Shown: positions 41,620-51,129 of the stretch, in pieces
Layout: each line of letters begins with the position of its first letter
Position numbering within the stretch: the first letter of the stretch is position 1
Assembly: GCF_026410505.1 (NCBI RefSeq)
Contig: NZ_JAPMIU010000007.1
Location: 124,001 to 188,000 of the forward strand
DNA from: Frateuria hangzhouensis
Lineage (GTDB): Bacteria > Pseudomonadota > Gammaproteobacteria > Xanthomonadales > Rhodanobacteraceae
DNA: 64,000 nucleotides
Reading direction: 5' to 3'
Made by a program: the position numbers and the translations under genes
Notes under the pieces: model-generated
Seen by the model: the letters and a program-made list of their open reading frames with translations, nothing else
Databases searched by the model: none
What the model was told of the DNA's origin: nothing

Positions 41620-41624
41620 CGCCG

Positions 41625-43514
41625 TCAGCCCGCGTTGGCCGCGACGTTCGCCAACTGCGGGAACCGCGCGCGGATCGCGTTGCGGATGCCGGGAAGGTCC
41701 AGGCCGGCCATGGAGAGCACTTCGTCGCGGCTGCCGTGCTCCAGATAGGCGTCCGGCAGGCCCAGGTGCAGCACCGGTTTGACGATGCCATGCGCGGCCA
41801 GGCACTCGGCCACGCCGGAACCGGCGCCACCGGCGATCGCGTTGTCCTCCAGCGTCACGAAGGCGTCGTGCGTCCGGGCCATCTCAAGGATCATCGCCTC
41901 GTCCAGCGGCTTGATGAAACGCATGTTGACCAGCGTGGCGTCCAGTTCGGCGGCCACCACCGCGGCGGGCGAAAGCATGGCGCCGAAGCAGAGAATGGCC
42001 AGGCCATGCCCGCGCCGGCGCAGTTCGGCCTTGCCGATCGGCAGCGTGTCCAGTTCCTTGCGCACGGCGGCGCCGGGGCCGGTGCCCCGCGGGTACCGGA
42101 TCGCCGCGGGACCGGCGTAGCCGAAGCCGGTGCTGAGCATCATCCGGCATTCGTTCTCGTCGGCCGGCGCCATGATCAGCATGTTCGGCAGGCAGCGCAG
42201 GAACGACAGATCGAAGCTGCCCGCGTGGGTGGCGCCGTCCGGGCCGACCACGCCGGCACGGTCGATCGCGAAGGTCACATCCAGGTTCTGCAGCGCCACG
42301 TCGTGGATCGCCTGGTCGTAGGCGCGCTGCAGGAAGGTGGAGTAGATCGCCACCACCGGCTTGGCGCCCTCGCAGGCCATGCCGGCGGCCAGCGTCACCG
42401 CGTGCTGCTCGGCGATGGCCACGTCGAAGTAGCGCTGCGGGTATTCCTTCGAGAAACGCACCAGGCCGGAGCCTTCGCGCATCGCCGGCGTGATGCCCAG
42501 CAGCCTTTCGTCGGCGGCGGCCATGTCGCACAGCCAGTCGCCGAAGATGTCCGTATAGGTGGGTTTGGCCGGAGCACCTTTCTTGACCAGGCCGGCGACC
42601 GGATCGAACGGACCGACCGCGTGGTATTCGATCTGCGCCTGCTCGGCCGGGGCGTAGCCCTTGCCCTTGGTGGTGATCACGTGCAGCAACTGCGGGCCTG
42701 GCAGGCTCTTGACCGTACGCAGCGCGCGCAGCAGCGCCGGGATGTCGTGGCCGTCGATCGGGCCGGTATAGTGGAAACCGAGCTCCTCGAACATCGTCGA
42801 GGGCAGGAACATGCCCTTGGCATGCTCCTCCCAGTTCTTGAAGAAGCGGCCGAAGAACGATTGCCGCGGAATCGCCTTCTTGGCCCGCTCGCGCACGGCG
42901 TTGAGGCGGCGGCTGGCCATGGCGCGGGCCATCATCTTGGTCATCGCGCCGACGTTCTCGCTGATCGACATGCCGTTGTCGTTGAGCACCACCAGCATGT
43001 TCGGCTCGACGTCGCCGCCGTGGTTGAGCGCCTCGAAGGCCATGCCGGCGGTCATCGCGCCGTCGCCGATCACCGCCACCACCTTGCGGTCGTCGCCCTT
43101 GCGCTGCGCGGCGATGGCCATGCCCAGCGCGGCCGAGATGGAGGTCGACGAATGGCCGACGCCGAAGGTGTCGTATTCGCTTTCCTCGCGCCGCGGGAAC
43201 GGCGCCAGGCCGCCCTTTTTCTTGATCGACGTGATGCGGTCGCGCCGGCCGGTGAGGATCTTGTGCGGGTAGCACTGGTGGCCGACGTCCCACACCAGGC
43301 GGTCGCGCGGCGTGTCGAACACGTGATGCAGCGCCACGGTCAGCTCGACCACGCCCAGGCCTGCGCCGAAGTGGCCGCCGGAACTGGCAACTGATTCGAT
43401 CAGGTACTGGCGCAGTTCGTCGGCCACCGCGGGCAACTCGGCGTCGGATACGCGGCGAAGGTCGGCCGGCGCGTCGATGCGGGCCAGGTGGGGGTAGCGG
43501 GAAACGTCGATCAT
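41625..43514 (-). CDS. dxs: 1-deoxy-D-xylulose-5-phosphate synthase
   Basis: A 629-residue thiamine-diphosphate enzyme condensing pyruvate and glyceraldehyde-3-P, the entry to the MEP isoprenoid pathway. The TPP/Mg site is [18 protein letters not shown] with LNDN. The N-terminus has [21 protein letters not shown], and the transketolase pyrimidine domain includes [21 protein letters not shown] 43514 ([13 protein letters not shown]) is used. Its products feed ispB upstream in the window, though the genes are not linked in an operon. The gap after it is filled with REPs. Confidence 0.97.
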   Translation of the reverse strand: MIDVSRYPHLARIDAPADLRRVSDAELPAVADELRQYLIESVASSGGHFGAGLGVVELTVALHHVFDTPRDRLVWDVGHQCYPHKILTGRRDRITSIKKKGGLAPFPRREESEYDTFGVGHSSTSISAALGMAIAAQRKGDDRKVVAVIGDGAMTAGMAFEALNHGGDVEPNMLVVLNDNGMSISENVGAMTKMMARAMASRRLNAVRERAKKAIPRQSFFGRFFKNWEEHAKGMFLPSTMFEELGFHYTGPIDGHDIPALLRALRTVKSLPGPQLLHVITTKGKGYAPAEQAQIEYHAVGPFDPVAGLVKKGAPAKPTYTDIFGDWLCDMAAADERLLGITPAMREGSGLVRFSKEYPQRYFDVAIAEQHAVTLAAGMACEGAKPVVAIYSTFLQRAYDQAIHDVALQNLDVTFAIDRAGVVGPDGATHAGSFDLSFLRCLPNMLIMAPADENECRMMLSTGFGYAGPAAIRYPRGTGPGAAVRKELDTLPIGKAELRRRGHGLAILCFGAMLSPAAVVAAELDATLVNMRFIKPLDEAMILEMARTHDAFVTLEDNAIAGGAGSGVAECLAAHGIVKPVLHLGLPDAYLEHGSRDEVLSMAGLDLPGIRNAIRARFPQLANVAANAG

Positions 43515-43643
43515 CCGCCTATTGTTGGCCCAGCCGAAGGGCGGGGCAAGGGCGGCGACGTGAACGGCTGCGGGCCGCATGCACGCCGGGCATACAGATT
43601 GCTGCGCAAGCTGAAGCCCAGTTCGTCTCCTGGGACGCCACCC

Positions 43644-44180
43644 ATGTCCACATTGTCGAAGGCCTTCCGCAACTTCGCCGAGGCGACCGCCCGCCACGCG
43701 GGCAGGCCGGCAGCCTTTCTCCTCGCCGCGCTCGTCATCATCGTCTGGGCTGTCACCGGGCCGATGTTCGGCTTCAACGATACCTGGCAGCTGGTGATCA
43801 ATACCGGCACCACGATCGTCACCTTCCTGATGGTGTTCCTGATCCAGAACAGCCAGAACCGCGACAGCGCCGCCCTGCAGATCAAGCTGGACGAACTTAT
43901 CCGCACCAGCCGTTCGCACAACGCCATCCTGGACGTGGACAACCTCGACGAGGAGGCGCTCGAGCGCATCCGCGAGAACTACCGCAAGCTGGCCCACAAC
44001 AAGGAAGAGGAGGCGCGCCAGAGCCGCCGCGCCGGTTCCCGCGCCCGTCGGGAGGACGAGTCGGACGAGGCCTGCGAGGAGGTCAAGGAGATCGACCGCG
44101 AGCTGGCCAAGGCCAGCGCCGATCACGCCGAGGCGGAAGGCGCCGAGGCCGGGGAGAAGGACAAGGAAGAGAAAGCCTGA
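43644..44180 (+). CDS. Low-affinity iron permease family small membrane protein
   Basis: A 178-residue protein matching the low-affinity iron permease family: [20 protein letters not shown], two helices ([14 protein letters not shown] and the segment to LIQNSQN), then [18 protein letters not shown]. Iron transport has not been shown for most bacterial members. The C-terminal third is a highly charged Lys/Glu/Arg-rich tail, longer than the family core and probably coiled. ATG 43644 has GGGA upstream. It diverges from dxs. Confidence 0.72.
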   Translation: MSTLSKAFRNFAEATARHAGRPAAFLLAALVIIVWAVTGPMFGFNDTWQLVINTGTTIVTFLMVFLIQNSQNRDSAALQIKLDELIRTSRSHNAILDVDNLDEEALERIRENYRKLAHNKEEEARQSRRAGSRARREDESDEACEEVKEIDRELAKASADHAEAEGAEAGEKDKEEKA

Positions 44181-44206
44181 GGGCTGTCGGCAGGGAGGCC
44201 GGCCTT

Positions 44207-44803
44207 TCAGCCCATCGCCCGGCGGCGATCGCGCGGCAAGTGGCTGACCAGGAACTCCATCTGGTCGGCCAGGATGTTGCGGTTGGACAGAATCAGGTGT
44301 TCCACCCAACTGGGCCGGTATGGTACCGCCAGCAGCGGCATGTGCGCCTGCTGCGGCGTGCGGTTGGACTTCTTCAGGTTGCAGTTGAGGCAGGCGCTGA
44401 CCACGTTCTCCCATTCGTCCTTGCCGCCGCGCGAGACCGGTTCGACGTGGTCGCGGGTCAGCTCGCCGCGGGAAAACTGGTTGCCGCAGTACAGGCACAA
44501 ATGGCGGTCGCGGGCGAACAGCGCGGTATTGGTCAGCGCCGGCGCCGGGTCGATGGCGTGGTCCCGGCAGTGGCCGGTGCTGGCCACGATCGGGTGCAGG
44601 TCCAGCTTGCTGCGCTCGCCGCGCGCGCGATTGTGGCCGCCGTGCACGGTCAGGCAGGGGTCGCCCAGGGTCCAGGCCACCGCTTCGCGGACGTAGAGGC
44701 AAACGGCGTCCTGCCAGCTGATCCAGTCGAGGATCCGGCCGGCGGCGTCCAGCGACAGCACCCGGGTCGCGTTCAGATCCGGGCGCGGCACTTCCATCAG
44801 CAT
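44207..44803 (-). CDS. HNH endonuclease family protein
   Basis: A 198-residue protein with a zinc-ribbon HNH module: [22 protein letters not shown], then [18 protein letters not shown] and [12 protein letters not shown]. The pairs Cys-x2-Cys and Cys-x2-Cys plus the His/Asn residues form the beta-beta-alpha metal nuclease core. This widespread chromosomal family is not tied to a restriction system, and its substrate is unknown. Start: ATG 44803 has AAGGA at 8 nt; an upstream ATG at 44875 has no site. It faces the iron-permease gene tail to tail. Confidence 0.82.
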   Translation of the reverse strand: MLMEVPRPDLNATRVLSLDAAGRILDWISWQDAVCLYVREAVAWTLGDPCLTVHGGHNRARGERSKLDLHPIVASTGHCRDHAIDPAPALTNTALFARDRHLCLYCGNQFSRGELTRDHVEPVSRGGKDEWENVVSACLNCNLKKSNRTPQQAHMPLLAVPYRPSWVEHLILSNRNILADQMEFLVSHLPRDRRRAMG

Positions 44804-44967
44804 GCGGATTCCTTCAGCCAGTTCGTGAGAATGCGGGCAGAGGCGGGGCAGCGATGCGCTCGTCGGGTCCAGCATAGCCCAACTGTGCCGTGCCGCGCGC
44901 GGTAAGCATTTGACGCGCTTGGCAGATCGGTTCCCGCGGCGGCCATTCGCCCGGGCGGGGCAGGCGC

Positions 44968-44976
44968 TGATATAGT
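44968..44976 (+). promoter_or_regulatory. Extended -10 promoter of sapC
   Basis: TGATATAGT gives TG-N-TATAGT, an extended -10, 83 nt before the SapC start. The leader contains the small hairpins AACCCG-ACGC-CGGGTT (around 44989) and CCCCG-GCACGG-CGGGG (around 45030). Confidence 0.6.
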
Positions 44977-45058
44977 CACAGGTTCGCAACCCGACGCCGG
45001 GTTTGGGAGGGGGAGCCAGTGGCGGCGACCCCGGCACGGCGGGGCAGAGGTAAGAGAC

Positions 45059-45802
45059 GTGGCTGAAGTACTTTTCTACGAGCGCCCGGTGCCGCTCAAC
45101 CGCACCCAGCACAAGGACCTGCGCCTGAAGAGCATGTCCGGCGTGAAGTTCGCGGCGGTCGCGCATTCGGTGCCGCTGACTGGCGCGGAGTTCCCGATGG
45201 CCGCACGCGACGTGCCGATCCTGTTCGCCGGCCAGAACATCGAAGACGCCGGCCCGATGGCATTGCTGGGCCTGCGCCAGAACGAGAACCTGCTGGTGGA
45301 CGAGAACGGCCACTGGGCACAGGGCGTCTACGTGCCGGCGTTCGTGCGCCGGTATCCCTTCATCCTGGCGGAAAAGCCCGCTGGCACCGAAGGCGACGAC
45401 TTCACCGTGTTCCTCGACGAGGCCTACGAAGGCTTCAGCCAGGACGAGGGCGAGCGCCTGTTCAAGGACGATGGTAGCGACAGCGAGATGCTGGCCAACG
45501 CCGTCGGCTTCCTGGGCGAGTTCCAGCAGCACGTGGCGCGCACGCACTGGTTCATGGACCAGTTGCGCAAGCACGACCTGCTCGAGCCGCGCAACGTGCG
45601 GCTGGAGAAGGACGGCAACGCGATCAACCTCAACGGCCTGTTCGTGGTCAACGAGGAGAAGCTGCGCAAGCTCGACGAGAAGACCACCCACGAGTTCCTC
45701 AAGGAAGGCGTGCTGGGCTGGATCTACGCGCACCTGCTGTCGCTGCCCAACATCGACCGCCTGGCGCAGCGCCTGGGCCAGCGCGAGAGCGCCCAGGCCT
45801 GA
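45059..45802 (+). CDS. SapC family protein
   Basis: A 247-residue SapC-family (PF07277-type) protein: MAEVLFYERPVPLNRTQHKD at the start, HSVPLTGAEFPMAARDVPIL, YVPAFVRRYPFIL, and a conserved C-terminal LNGLFVVNEEKLRKL. The family name comes from a Campylobacter S-layer locus but the function is undetermined; it has no signal peptide. The GTG at 45059 follows GAGG. It is monocistronic here, between its own extended -10 promoter and strong terminators; in relatives it often sits beside TonB receptors, which are absent here. Confidence 0.85.
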   Translation: MAEVLFYERPVPLNRTQHKDLRLKSMSGVKFAAVAHSVPLTGAEFPMAARDVPILFAGQNIEDAGPMALLGLRQNENLLVDENGHWAQGVYVPAFVRRYPFILAEKPAGTEGDDFTVFLDEAYEGFSQDEGERLFKDDGSDSEMLANAVGFLGEFQQHVARTHWFMDQLRKHDLLEPRNVRLEKDGNAINLNGLFVVNEEKLRKLDEKTTHEFLKEGVLGWIYAHLLSLPNIDRLAQRLGQRESAQA

Positions 45803-45809
45803 GGCGACC

Positions 45810-45836
45810 ATGCCCGCCGCCGGGGGCGGCGGGCAT
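45810..45836 (+). terminator. Long GC hairpin after sapC without T-run
   Basis: ATGCCCGCCGCC-GGG-GGCGGCGGGCAT, a 12-bp stem. The following hairpin has the T-run, so this one may protect the transcript end or pause polymerase. Confidence 0.6.
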
Positions 45837-45860
45837 CGGAATCCGCGTAATGCACTCTTG

Positions 45861-45890
45861 AAGGATGGCGCGATGCGCCATCCTTTTTTT
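45861..45890 (+). terminator. Rho-independent terminator downstream of sapC
   Basis: AAGGATGGCGC-GAT-GCGCCATCCTT with a run of seven Ts. Confidence 0.95.
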
Positions 45891-46032
45891 CGTGGCGGCT
45901 GGGATCTCCGGCTACCGGACGTTGCGCCGCTCCACGGCCGTATCCCGGCTCAAGGGCTCGGCCGGGCGAAGCTTTCGGCCTTTGCATGGGCTGCTGCCCG
46001 GACGATACTCGAGCGTCCTCCAGGAGACCGCC

Positions 46033-46380
46033 ATGCGCTACCACGGAAGCTGCCACTGCGGCCGCATCGCCTACGACGTCGAAGGCGAGCTCGACAAAGC
46101 GATCGACTGCAACTGCTCGCACTGCAGCCGCAAGGGCTACCTGCTGTGGTTCGTGCCGCGCGAGCAACTCGCGCTGGCCACGCCCGAGCAGGACATGTCC
46201 ACCTATACCTTCAACAAGCACGCCATCGAACACCGCTTCTGCCCCACCTGCGGCTGCGCCCCGTTCGGCCTGGGCAACGCGCCCGACGGCACGGCCATGG
46301 CCGCGATCAACGTGCGCTGCCTGGAAGGGGTGGAACTGGCCGGGCTTCCGCGCGTGCCGGTGGATGGCCGCAGCTTCTAG
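46033..46380 (+). CDS. GFA (glutathione-dependent formaldehyde-activating-like) zinc protein
   Basis: A 115-residue GFA/CENP-V-fold protein with the zinc-binding cysteines YHGSCHCGRIAYDV, CNCSHCSRKG and FCPTCGCAPFG. The fold binds S-hydroxymethyl-glutathione in the founding enzyme; most homologues have unknown substrates. ATG 46033 follows AGGAGA; an upstream extension of the frame is not family-like. Its TAG overlaps the stop of the minus-strand gene (4 bp). Confidence 0.86.
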   Translation: MRYHGSCHCGRIAYDVEGELDKAIDCNCSHCSRKGYLLWFVPREQLALATPEQDMSTYTFNKHAIEHRFCPTCGCAPFGLGNAPDGTAMAAINVRCLEGVELAGLPRVPVDGRSF

Positions 46381-46643
46381 CCCGGTGAGGCGGGCTTGCC
46401 ACCGCCGCGTGCCGGTTCGCTGGCCGGGCTGCGCCCGAGCTGCGGGGGCGCCCGCCGTTGCGGGGTGACGACGACATCGCGGGCTTTTCGTTCCTGCGCC
46501 CGCCGAAGCTCGTTGGCATGGTGGAACGCCAGCAGCCGGGCGCGGATCTGCGGCGGTGCGTACAGCAGGTCGCAATCGGCCCGCGCGGGACCGGCGGCGG
46601 TCAGCAAGGCGGCAAGGGCAAATGTCAGGGGCAGTCGGGACAT
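46377..46643 (-). CDS. Small exported hypothetical protein
   Basis: An 88-residue protein with a clear signal peptide (RLPLTFALAALLTAAGPARA) and AGGAG 8 nt before the ATG. The mature part is short and basic in the middle, with no recognised domain; a single Cys follows the cleavage site by one residue, DCD. It is coded opposite and immediately after the GFA gene, sharing stop bases. Confidence 0.6.
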   Translation of the reverse strand: MSRLPLTFALAALLTAAGPARADCDLLYAPPQIRARLLAFHHANELRRAQERKARDVVVTPQRRAPPQLGRSPASEPARGGGKPASPG

Positions 46644-46713
46644 GGCAGGGCTCCTGCGGGGGATCTGCCATCCTGCGGCTGGCGGACAGCCGTGACCCTC
46701 CGGATCCTGCGCG

Positions 46714-47187
46714 TCAGCGCACCGGCTTGACCATCCGCAACAGGTCGACGCCGTAGCCGGCGGCCTCGTAGATCGCGCGGGCGCGCTCGTTGCCCGGGAA
46801 CACGGCCAGCGTGACCAGCGCGCAGCGGTGTTCGCGTGCCCATTGCTCCGCGTGTTCCATCAGCGCCTTGCCCACGCCGCGGCCTTCGTAGGCCGGCGCC
46901 ACGGCGAGGTTGTTGACGTGGCAGTTGGTGCGGCCGGTGAAGAAATCCTGCGTCTTGCGCAGTTCGATGAAGCCGGCCACCGTGCCCTGGTCGTCCTCGG
47001 CGACGAACAGGAAGTCGTTGGCGGTGCCGTCCTCCAGATGGCACAGCAGATCCTTGCGGATGCCATCGATGCATTCGTGCCGCTTGCGCCAGGATGGCAG
47101 CGGGAAATCCACGAAGCGCGGGACCAGCCCGAGGATGAAATCGTCGTCGTCTTCGGCCAGACGGATCAGGAAGCGGTTGTCGCTCAT
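46714..47187 (-). CDS. GNAT family N-acetyltransferase
   Basis: A 157-residue GNAT. The acetyl-CoA motif is NNLAVAPAYEGRGVGKALMEHA and the C-terminal YEAAGYG is typical. Substrate unknown (aminoglycoside, amino acid or protein N-terminus cannot be told). ATG 47187 (MSDNRFLIRL) is chosen; the frame continues 91 codons upstream without family-like sequence. Confidence 0.84.
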   Translation of the reverse strand: MSDNRFLIRLAEDDDDFILGLVPRFVDFPLPSWRKRHECIDGIRKDLLCHLEDGTANDFLFVAEDDQGTVAGFIELRKTQDFFTGRTNCHVNNLAVAPAYEGRGVGKALMEHAEQWAREHRCALVTLAVFPGNERARAIYEAAGYGVDLLRMVKPVR

Positions 47188-47497
47188 GCGGCGGTCGTTC
47201 GTTGGCAACGATGGGAGCGGTTCTACACCGAGCGGGCGCGATGGGGAAGCCCCATCCGGCGTTCGGCGTCGACGTTCCTGGGCGGCAAGCCAGCTCTTGG
47301 GCGTCGCATTCATCACATTCCCTGCGAGCCCCGATCTTTCACCCCGGTCCTCTCCGCGGCCGGAGGCAGAGGCTTTCAAGACCACGCCGTGCTGGACGTG
47401 GCCCACCATCGCTCCTATCGCGGCCAGGAGCTGCCGACCGCACCGTAGGCTCTTCCTCAAGTCGACCTGTCTTTCAAGGTGTTCTTGGAGGAAGACC
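47188..47497. other. Gene-free 310-bp region between GNAT and the ester hydrolase
   Basis: There is no ribosome site with a plausible ORF and no terminator that I can defend. A minus-strand reading frame continues through most of it from the GNAT gene, but its sequence (rich in Arg, Ser and Gly) does not look like protein. Confidence 0.5.
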
Positions 47498-49453
47498 TCA
47501 GTCGCTGACGACGGGGAGGGCGATGAAGCTCGCCTTTCCGGGCGCGTGGTAGATGCGCTGGGTCGCCTTCACGTAGTCGGCCGGCTTCGCGTTGAAGATG
47601 TTGGGTACGAACGTCTGCGGATTGCGGTCGTACAGCGGGAACCAGCTCGACTGCACCTGCACCATCAGCCGGTGGCCGGGCAGGAACACGTGGTTGGCGT
47701 TGGGCAGGCTGAAGCGGTAGTCCAGCGGCCGGTTGGCCGACAGCGGCGCGGGCTTGTCGAAGCCGGTGCGGTAGCGGCCGCGGAAAATGTCCATCGCCAC
47801 AGCCAACTGGTATCCGCCCATCTCCGGCTGCTCGGCGACCTGGTCAGGATAGACGTCGATCAGCTTGACCACCCAGTCGCTGTCGGTGCCGCTGGTGGAG
47901 GCGACCAGGTGCACTTCCGGCGCGCCGGCGATCGCCAGCGGCGCGGTCAGCGGCTCGGAGACGTAGGTCAGCACGTCGGTGCGGCCGGAGGCCTCGCGCT
48001 GGTCATCGACCAGCCATTGCGACCAGGTCAGGCCGTTGTCGTAGCCCATCGGCTGGCTCGGGCGGGCGCGGTAGGGCACCGGATGGGCCGGGTCGGCGAT
48101 GTACTCGTCGTAGGCGGCGCCGCGGGCGGGTGCATCGAAGCCGAGCTTGAGGCCGGGCTCCAGGTACAGCGCGCGGCTGGCCGTGGCGCAGCCCTGCTCG
48201 CAGGCGAGCGGCCACCGGTCCAGCCGCTGCCACTGGTTGGTGCCGGTCTGGAAGGCGGTGACCGGAGCAAGGTCGGCGCTGGGCGCGCCATCCTTGAGGT
48301 ACTGCGCCAGGAACGGCCGCAGGATGTGCTCGCGGAAGTACCTGGCCGTATCGCTGCCGAAGCGGATCGCGCCCAGCGAGCTGCCTTCGGCAATCTCCTG
48401 GCCATGGTGCCACGGGCCCATCACCAGCTTGACCATCTGGCCGCCGGTGTCCTTGGACTTGATCGCGCGGTAGACGGCCGGCGCGCCGTAGATGTCCTCC
48501 TGGTCCCACAGGCTGTGCACCAGCATCACCGGTACCTTCAGCGGCTGTTTCGCCAGCAGCTTGTCGACGGCCTGGTCCGACCAGAAGGCGTCGTAGGCCG
48601 GGTGCGCCACGATCTTGTTCCAGAAACCCAGCTGTTCCATGCCATAGGCGGTGCCCAGCGCCCCGGCCGAGCCGTAGTGCATGAACATGTCGTAGGTGTC
48701 GTGGTAGTTCGACCACCAGCGGATCGAGTTGTCGCGGCTGGCCTCCTGCTCGTAGATGTAACTCATGTTCTGCTGGCGGAAGGCGCCGTGGTGGAACCAG
48801 TCGTCGCCCATCCAGCCATCGACCATCGGGTTCATCGGCACCGACACCTTCAGCGCCGGGTGCGGGTTGACCAGCGCCATCAGCGGCTCGAAGCCGTCGT
48901 AGGAAATGCCCAGCGTGCCGACCTTGCCATTGGATTCGGGGACGTGCTTCACCAGCCAGTCGATGGTGTCGTAGGTGTCGGTGGCATCGTCGACCGGGGT
49001 GGGATTCTGCGGACCGTGCACGGGGCGATTCATCACGTAGTCGCCCTCGGAGCCGTACTTGCCGCGCACGTCCTGCACCACGCGGATGTAGCCGTCCTCG
49101 ACGATCACGTCGGTGGCGTTGTCGTAGCCCTGCAGCATGGGCGCCAGGCGGCCGCTCATGGTGTGGCTGGTCAGCGCGTCGGCGTCGTAGGGCGTGCGGG
49201 TGAGCAGGATGCCGGCGTGCGCCGCTCCCTTGGGCACCAGGATCACGGTATGCAGCTTCACGCCGTCGCGCATCGGGATCATCACCACGCGGCGTTCGTA
49301 GTCGAAGCTGGCGGTGACGGGCTTGAACTGCGTCGGCGTTTCGCTGGGGTAGGCCGGATACTTCGCCTGCGGCGGTTCGGCGGCGGGCAGGGCGGTGCTG
49401 GCGGCGAGCAGCAGGGACAGCAGCGCGGAACGGGCGGCGAGGTGTGGCTTCAC
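47498..49453 (-). CDS. Exported alpha-amino-acid ester hydrolase / CocE-NonD family protein
   Basis: A 651-residue alpha/beta-hydrolase with a signal peptide (LLSLLLAASTALPA). Nucleophile Ser184 lies in GTLGISYDGF (the GxSYxG form of AEH enzymes), acid Asp317 in VHSLWDQED, and His349 in GPWHHGQE. A C-terminal jellyroll domain follows (ASTSGTDSDWVVKLIDVYPD). This matches alpha-amino-acid ester hydrolases known from Xanthomonas and Acetobacter, which act on beta-lactam-type and amino-acid esters. It is single, with no operon neighbour on this strand until otsA. Confidence 0.88.
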   Translation of the reverse strand: MKPHLAARSALLSLLLAASTALPAAEPPQAKYPAYPSETPTQFKPVTASFDYERRVVMIPMRDGVKLHTVILVPKGAAHAGILLTRTPYDADALTSHTMSGRLAPMLQGYDNATDVIVEDGYIRVVQDVRGKYGSEGDYVMNRPVHGPQNPTPVDDATDTYDTIDWLVKHVPESNGKVGTLGISYDGFEPLMALVNPHPALKVSVPMNPMVDGWMGDDWFHHGAFRQQNMSYIYEQEASRDNSIRWWSNYHDTYDMFMHYGSAGALGTAYGMEQLGFWNKIVAHPAYDAFWSDQAVDKLLAKQPLKVPVMLVHSLWDQEDIYGAPAVYRAIKSKDTGGQMVKLVMGPWHHGQEIAEGSSLGAIRFGSDTARYFREHILRPFLAQYLKDGAPSADLAPVTAFQTGTNQWQRLDRWPLACEQGCATASRALYLEPGLKLGFDAPARGAAYDEYIADPAHPVPYRARPSQPMGYDNGLTWSQWLVDDQREASGRTDVLTYVSEPLTAPLAIAGAPEVHLVASTSGTDSDWVVKLIDVYPDQVAEQPEMGGYQLAVAMDIFRGRYRTGFDKPAPLSANRPLDYRFSLPNANHVFLPGHRLMVQVQSSWFPLYDRNPQTFVPNIFNAKPADYVKATQRIYHAPGKASFIALPVVSD

Positions 49454-49674
49454 GATAGGGCTCCCCTGGGGCGACCGGGCTAGCGTAGCCCGATCGGAGG
49501 CGAGGTGCGCGAGCGCAGTCCGGGTCGGAGCCCACGGCGTGAACCCGGATCTGGCGAACGTCCCTTCGGCTCCGGCGCTACTCGCCTGTGCTCACGACGA
49601 ACGGGACTTTTTCTGCGGTGCGTGGCGCCGAAGTCGAAGCGCCTGCGTCAAGCCTCAACGCTATCGTCGCGGGA

Positions 49675-51060
49675 TCAACTGGTCAGCGCGTGCAGGAACG
49701 CATTGCGCCAGGCGGTCAGGTCATGCCGCTGCAACACGTCCATCATCGACCGCCAGCGCGCGATGCGCTCGCGTTGCGGCATGGCCAGTGCGCGCTCCAG
49801 CGCATCGGCCACCTCGACCGTGTCGGCGGGGTTGACCAGCAGCGCCTCGGTCAGCTCCTGCGCGGCGCCGGCGAAGCGCGAGAGCACCAGCACGCCGGGG
49901 TTCTTCGGATCCTGGCTGGCGACGTATTCCTTGGCCACCAGGTTCATGCCGTCGCGCAGCGGCGTGACCAGGCCCACCCGCGCCACACGGTAATAGCCGG
50001 CCAGCAGGGTGTGCGGGAAGGACTGGTTCACGTAACGGATCGGCACCCATTCCGGCGTGGCGAACGTGCCGTTGATGTGGCCAGCGCTGCGTTCCAGTTC
50101 GCGGCGGATCAACCGGTACTCCGGCACCGCGCCGCGCGAGGGCGGCGCGATCTGCAGCAAGGTAACCCGGCTGTGCAGCGAGGGGGAGCGCTCGAGCAGG
50201 TGGGCGAGAGCTCCGAAGCGCTCGGCCAGGCCCTTGGAGTAATCCAGCCGGTCGACGCCGATGATCAGCGCGCGGCCGTCGAGGCTCTCGAACAGCTGCT
50301 TGACCCCCGGCTCGCTGGCCGCGCGGCGCGCGATGTCGGCCACTTCGGCGGTGTCGATGCTGATCGGGAACACGCCGGCACGGAACAGGCGCCCGTTGGC
50401 CGCGCGCAGGCGGCCGCCCGGGCGCATCGCGCCGCCGACCTCGTGCAGGAAGTAGTCCTCCAGCGCGCGCAGGTCGCGCGCGGTGTGCAGGCCCACCAGG
50501 TCATAGCTGGCCAGCGTCTCGAGCAGTTCGCGGTGCTTGGGCAGCGCGATCAGCAGCGCCGCGGCGGGCAACGGCGTGTGCAGGAAGAAGCCGATGCGGT
50601 TGCGCACGCCGCGCTCGCGCAACATCGCGGCCAGGGGAATCAGGTGGTAGTCGTGCGCCCAGATGATGTCATCCGGGCCGAGCAGCTTGACCAGTTCGTC
50701 GGCGAAAATCGCGTTGACCCGCAGATAGCCTTCCAGATGGCTGCGCTGGTAATCGACCAGGTCCGGCCGGTAATGGAACAGCGGCCACAGGGTGCGATTG
50801 GCGAAGCCGGCGTAGAAGTCGTCATGGTCGGCGCGCGACAGATCGATGGTCACGTAGTCGATCGGGCCATCGGCCAGATGATGCTGCTCCTCGGCGCTGC
50901 GGGAAGCGAGCTTGCCGCTCCAGCCGAACCACAGGCCGCCGCGTTCCTGCAGTGCCGCGCGCATGGCCGAGGCAAGGCCGCCGGTCGCGGTCTGCTTGGG
51001 CATGGCCACGCGGTTGGATACCACGACCAGCCGTCCCGGCTTTTTGCCGGTGCGGCTCAT
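49675..51060 (-). CDS. otsA: Trehalose-6-phosphate synthase
   Basis: A 461-residue GT20 enzyme joining UDP-glucose to glucose-6-P. Signatures: RLVVVSNRVAMPK at the start, WAHDYHLIPLAAMLR, IGVDRLDYSKGLAERFGA and the C-terminal LVAKEYVASQ. It is about 70 nt downstream of otsB on the same strand, so otsB-otsA is an operon of osmotic and desiccation protection. The trehalose path appears complete. Confidence 0.95.
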   Translation of the reverse strand: MSRTGKKPGRLVVVSNRVAMPKQTATGGLASAMRAALQERGGLWFGWSGKLASRSAEEQHHLADGPIDYVTIDLSRADHDDFYAGFANRTLWPLFHYRPDLVDYQRSHLEGYLRVNAIFADELVKLLGPDDIIWAHDYHLIPLAAMLRERGVRNRIGFFLHTPLPAAALLIALPKHRELLETLASYDLVGLHTARDLRALEDYFLHEVGGAMRPGGRLRAANGRLFRAGVFPISIDTAEVADIARRAASEPGVKQLFESLDGRALIIGVDRLDYSKGLAERFGALAHLLERSPSLHSRVTLLQIAPPSRGAVPEYRLIRRELERSAGHINGTFATPEWVPIRYVNQSFPHTLLAGYYRVARVGLVTPLRDGMNLVAKEYVASQDPKNPGVLVLSRFAGAAQELTEALLVNPADTVEVADALERALAMPQRERIARWRSMMDVLQRHDLTAWRNAFLHALTS

Positions 51061-51129
51061 CGTCCATCCCCGGGGTGGACGCGGTTGCGGCCTGGCCCGA
51101 CCGTGCGGTCGTCGCCGGTGGCCTCCAGC

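Noticed and set aside
43515-44702. Upstream extension of the dxs frame
   Set aside because: It runs antisense through the iron-permease gene, and the canonical DXS N-terminus begins at 43514.
44207-44803. Restriction-modification system at the HNH gene
   Set aside because: No methyltransferase or specificity gene is nearby; the HNH family is a common solitary chromosomal protein.
47188-47460. Possible fusion or remnant gene upstream of the GNAT
   Set aside because: The frame is open but shows no known motif and no ribosome site; treated as non-coding.
46910-49483. Long plus-strand open frame opposite the ester hydrolase
   Set aside because: Antisense of a clear alpha/beta-hydrolase; low-complexity Val/Gln/Arg/His-rich translation.
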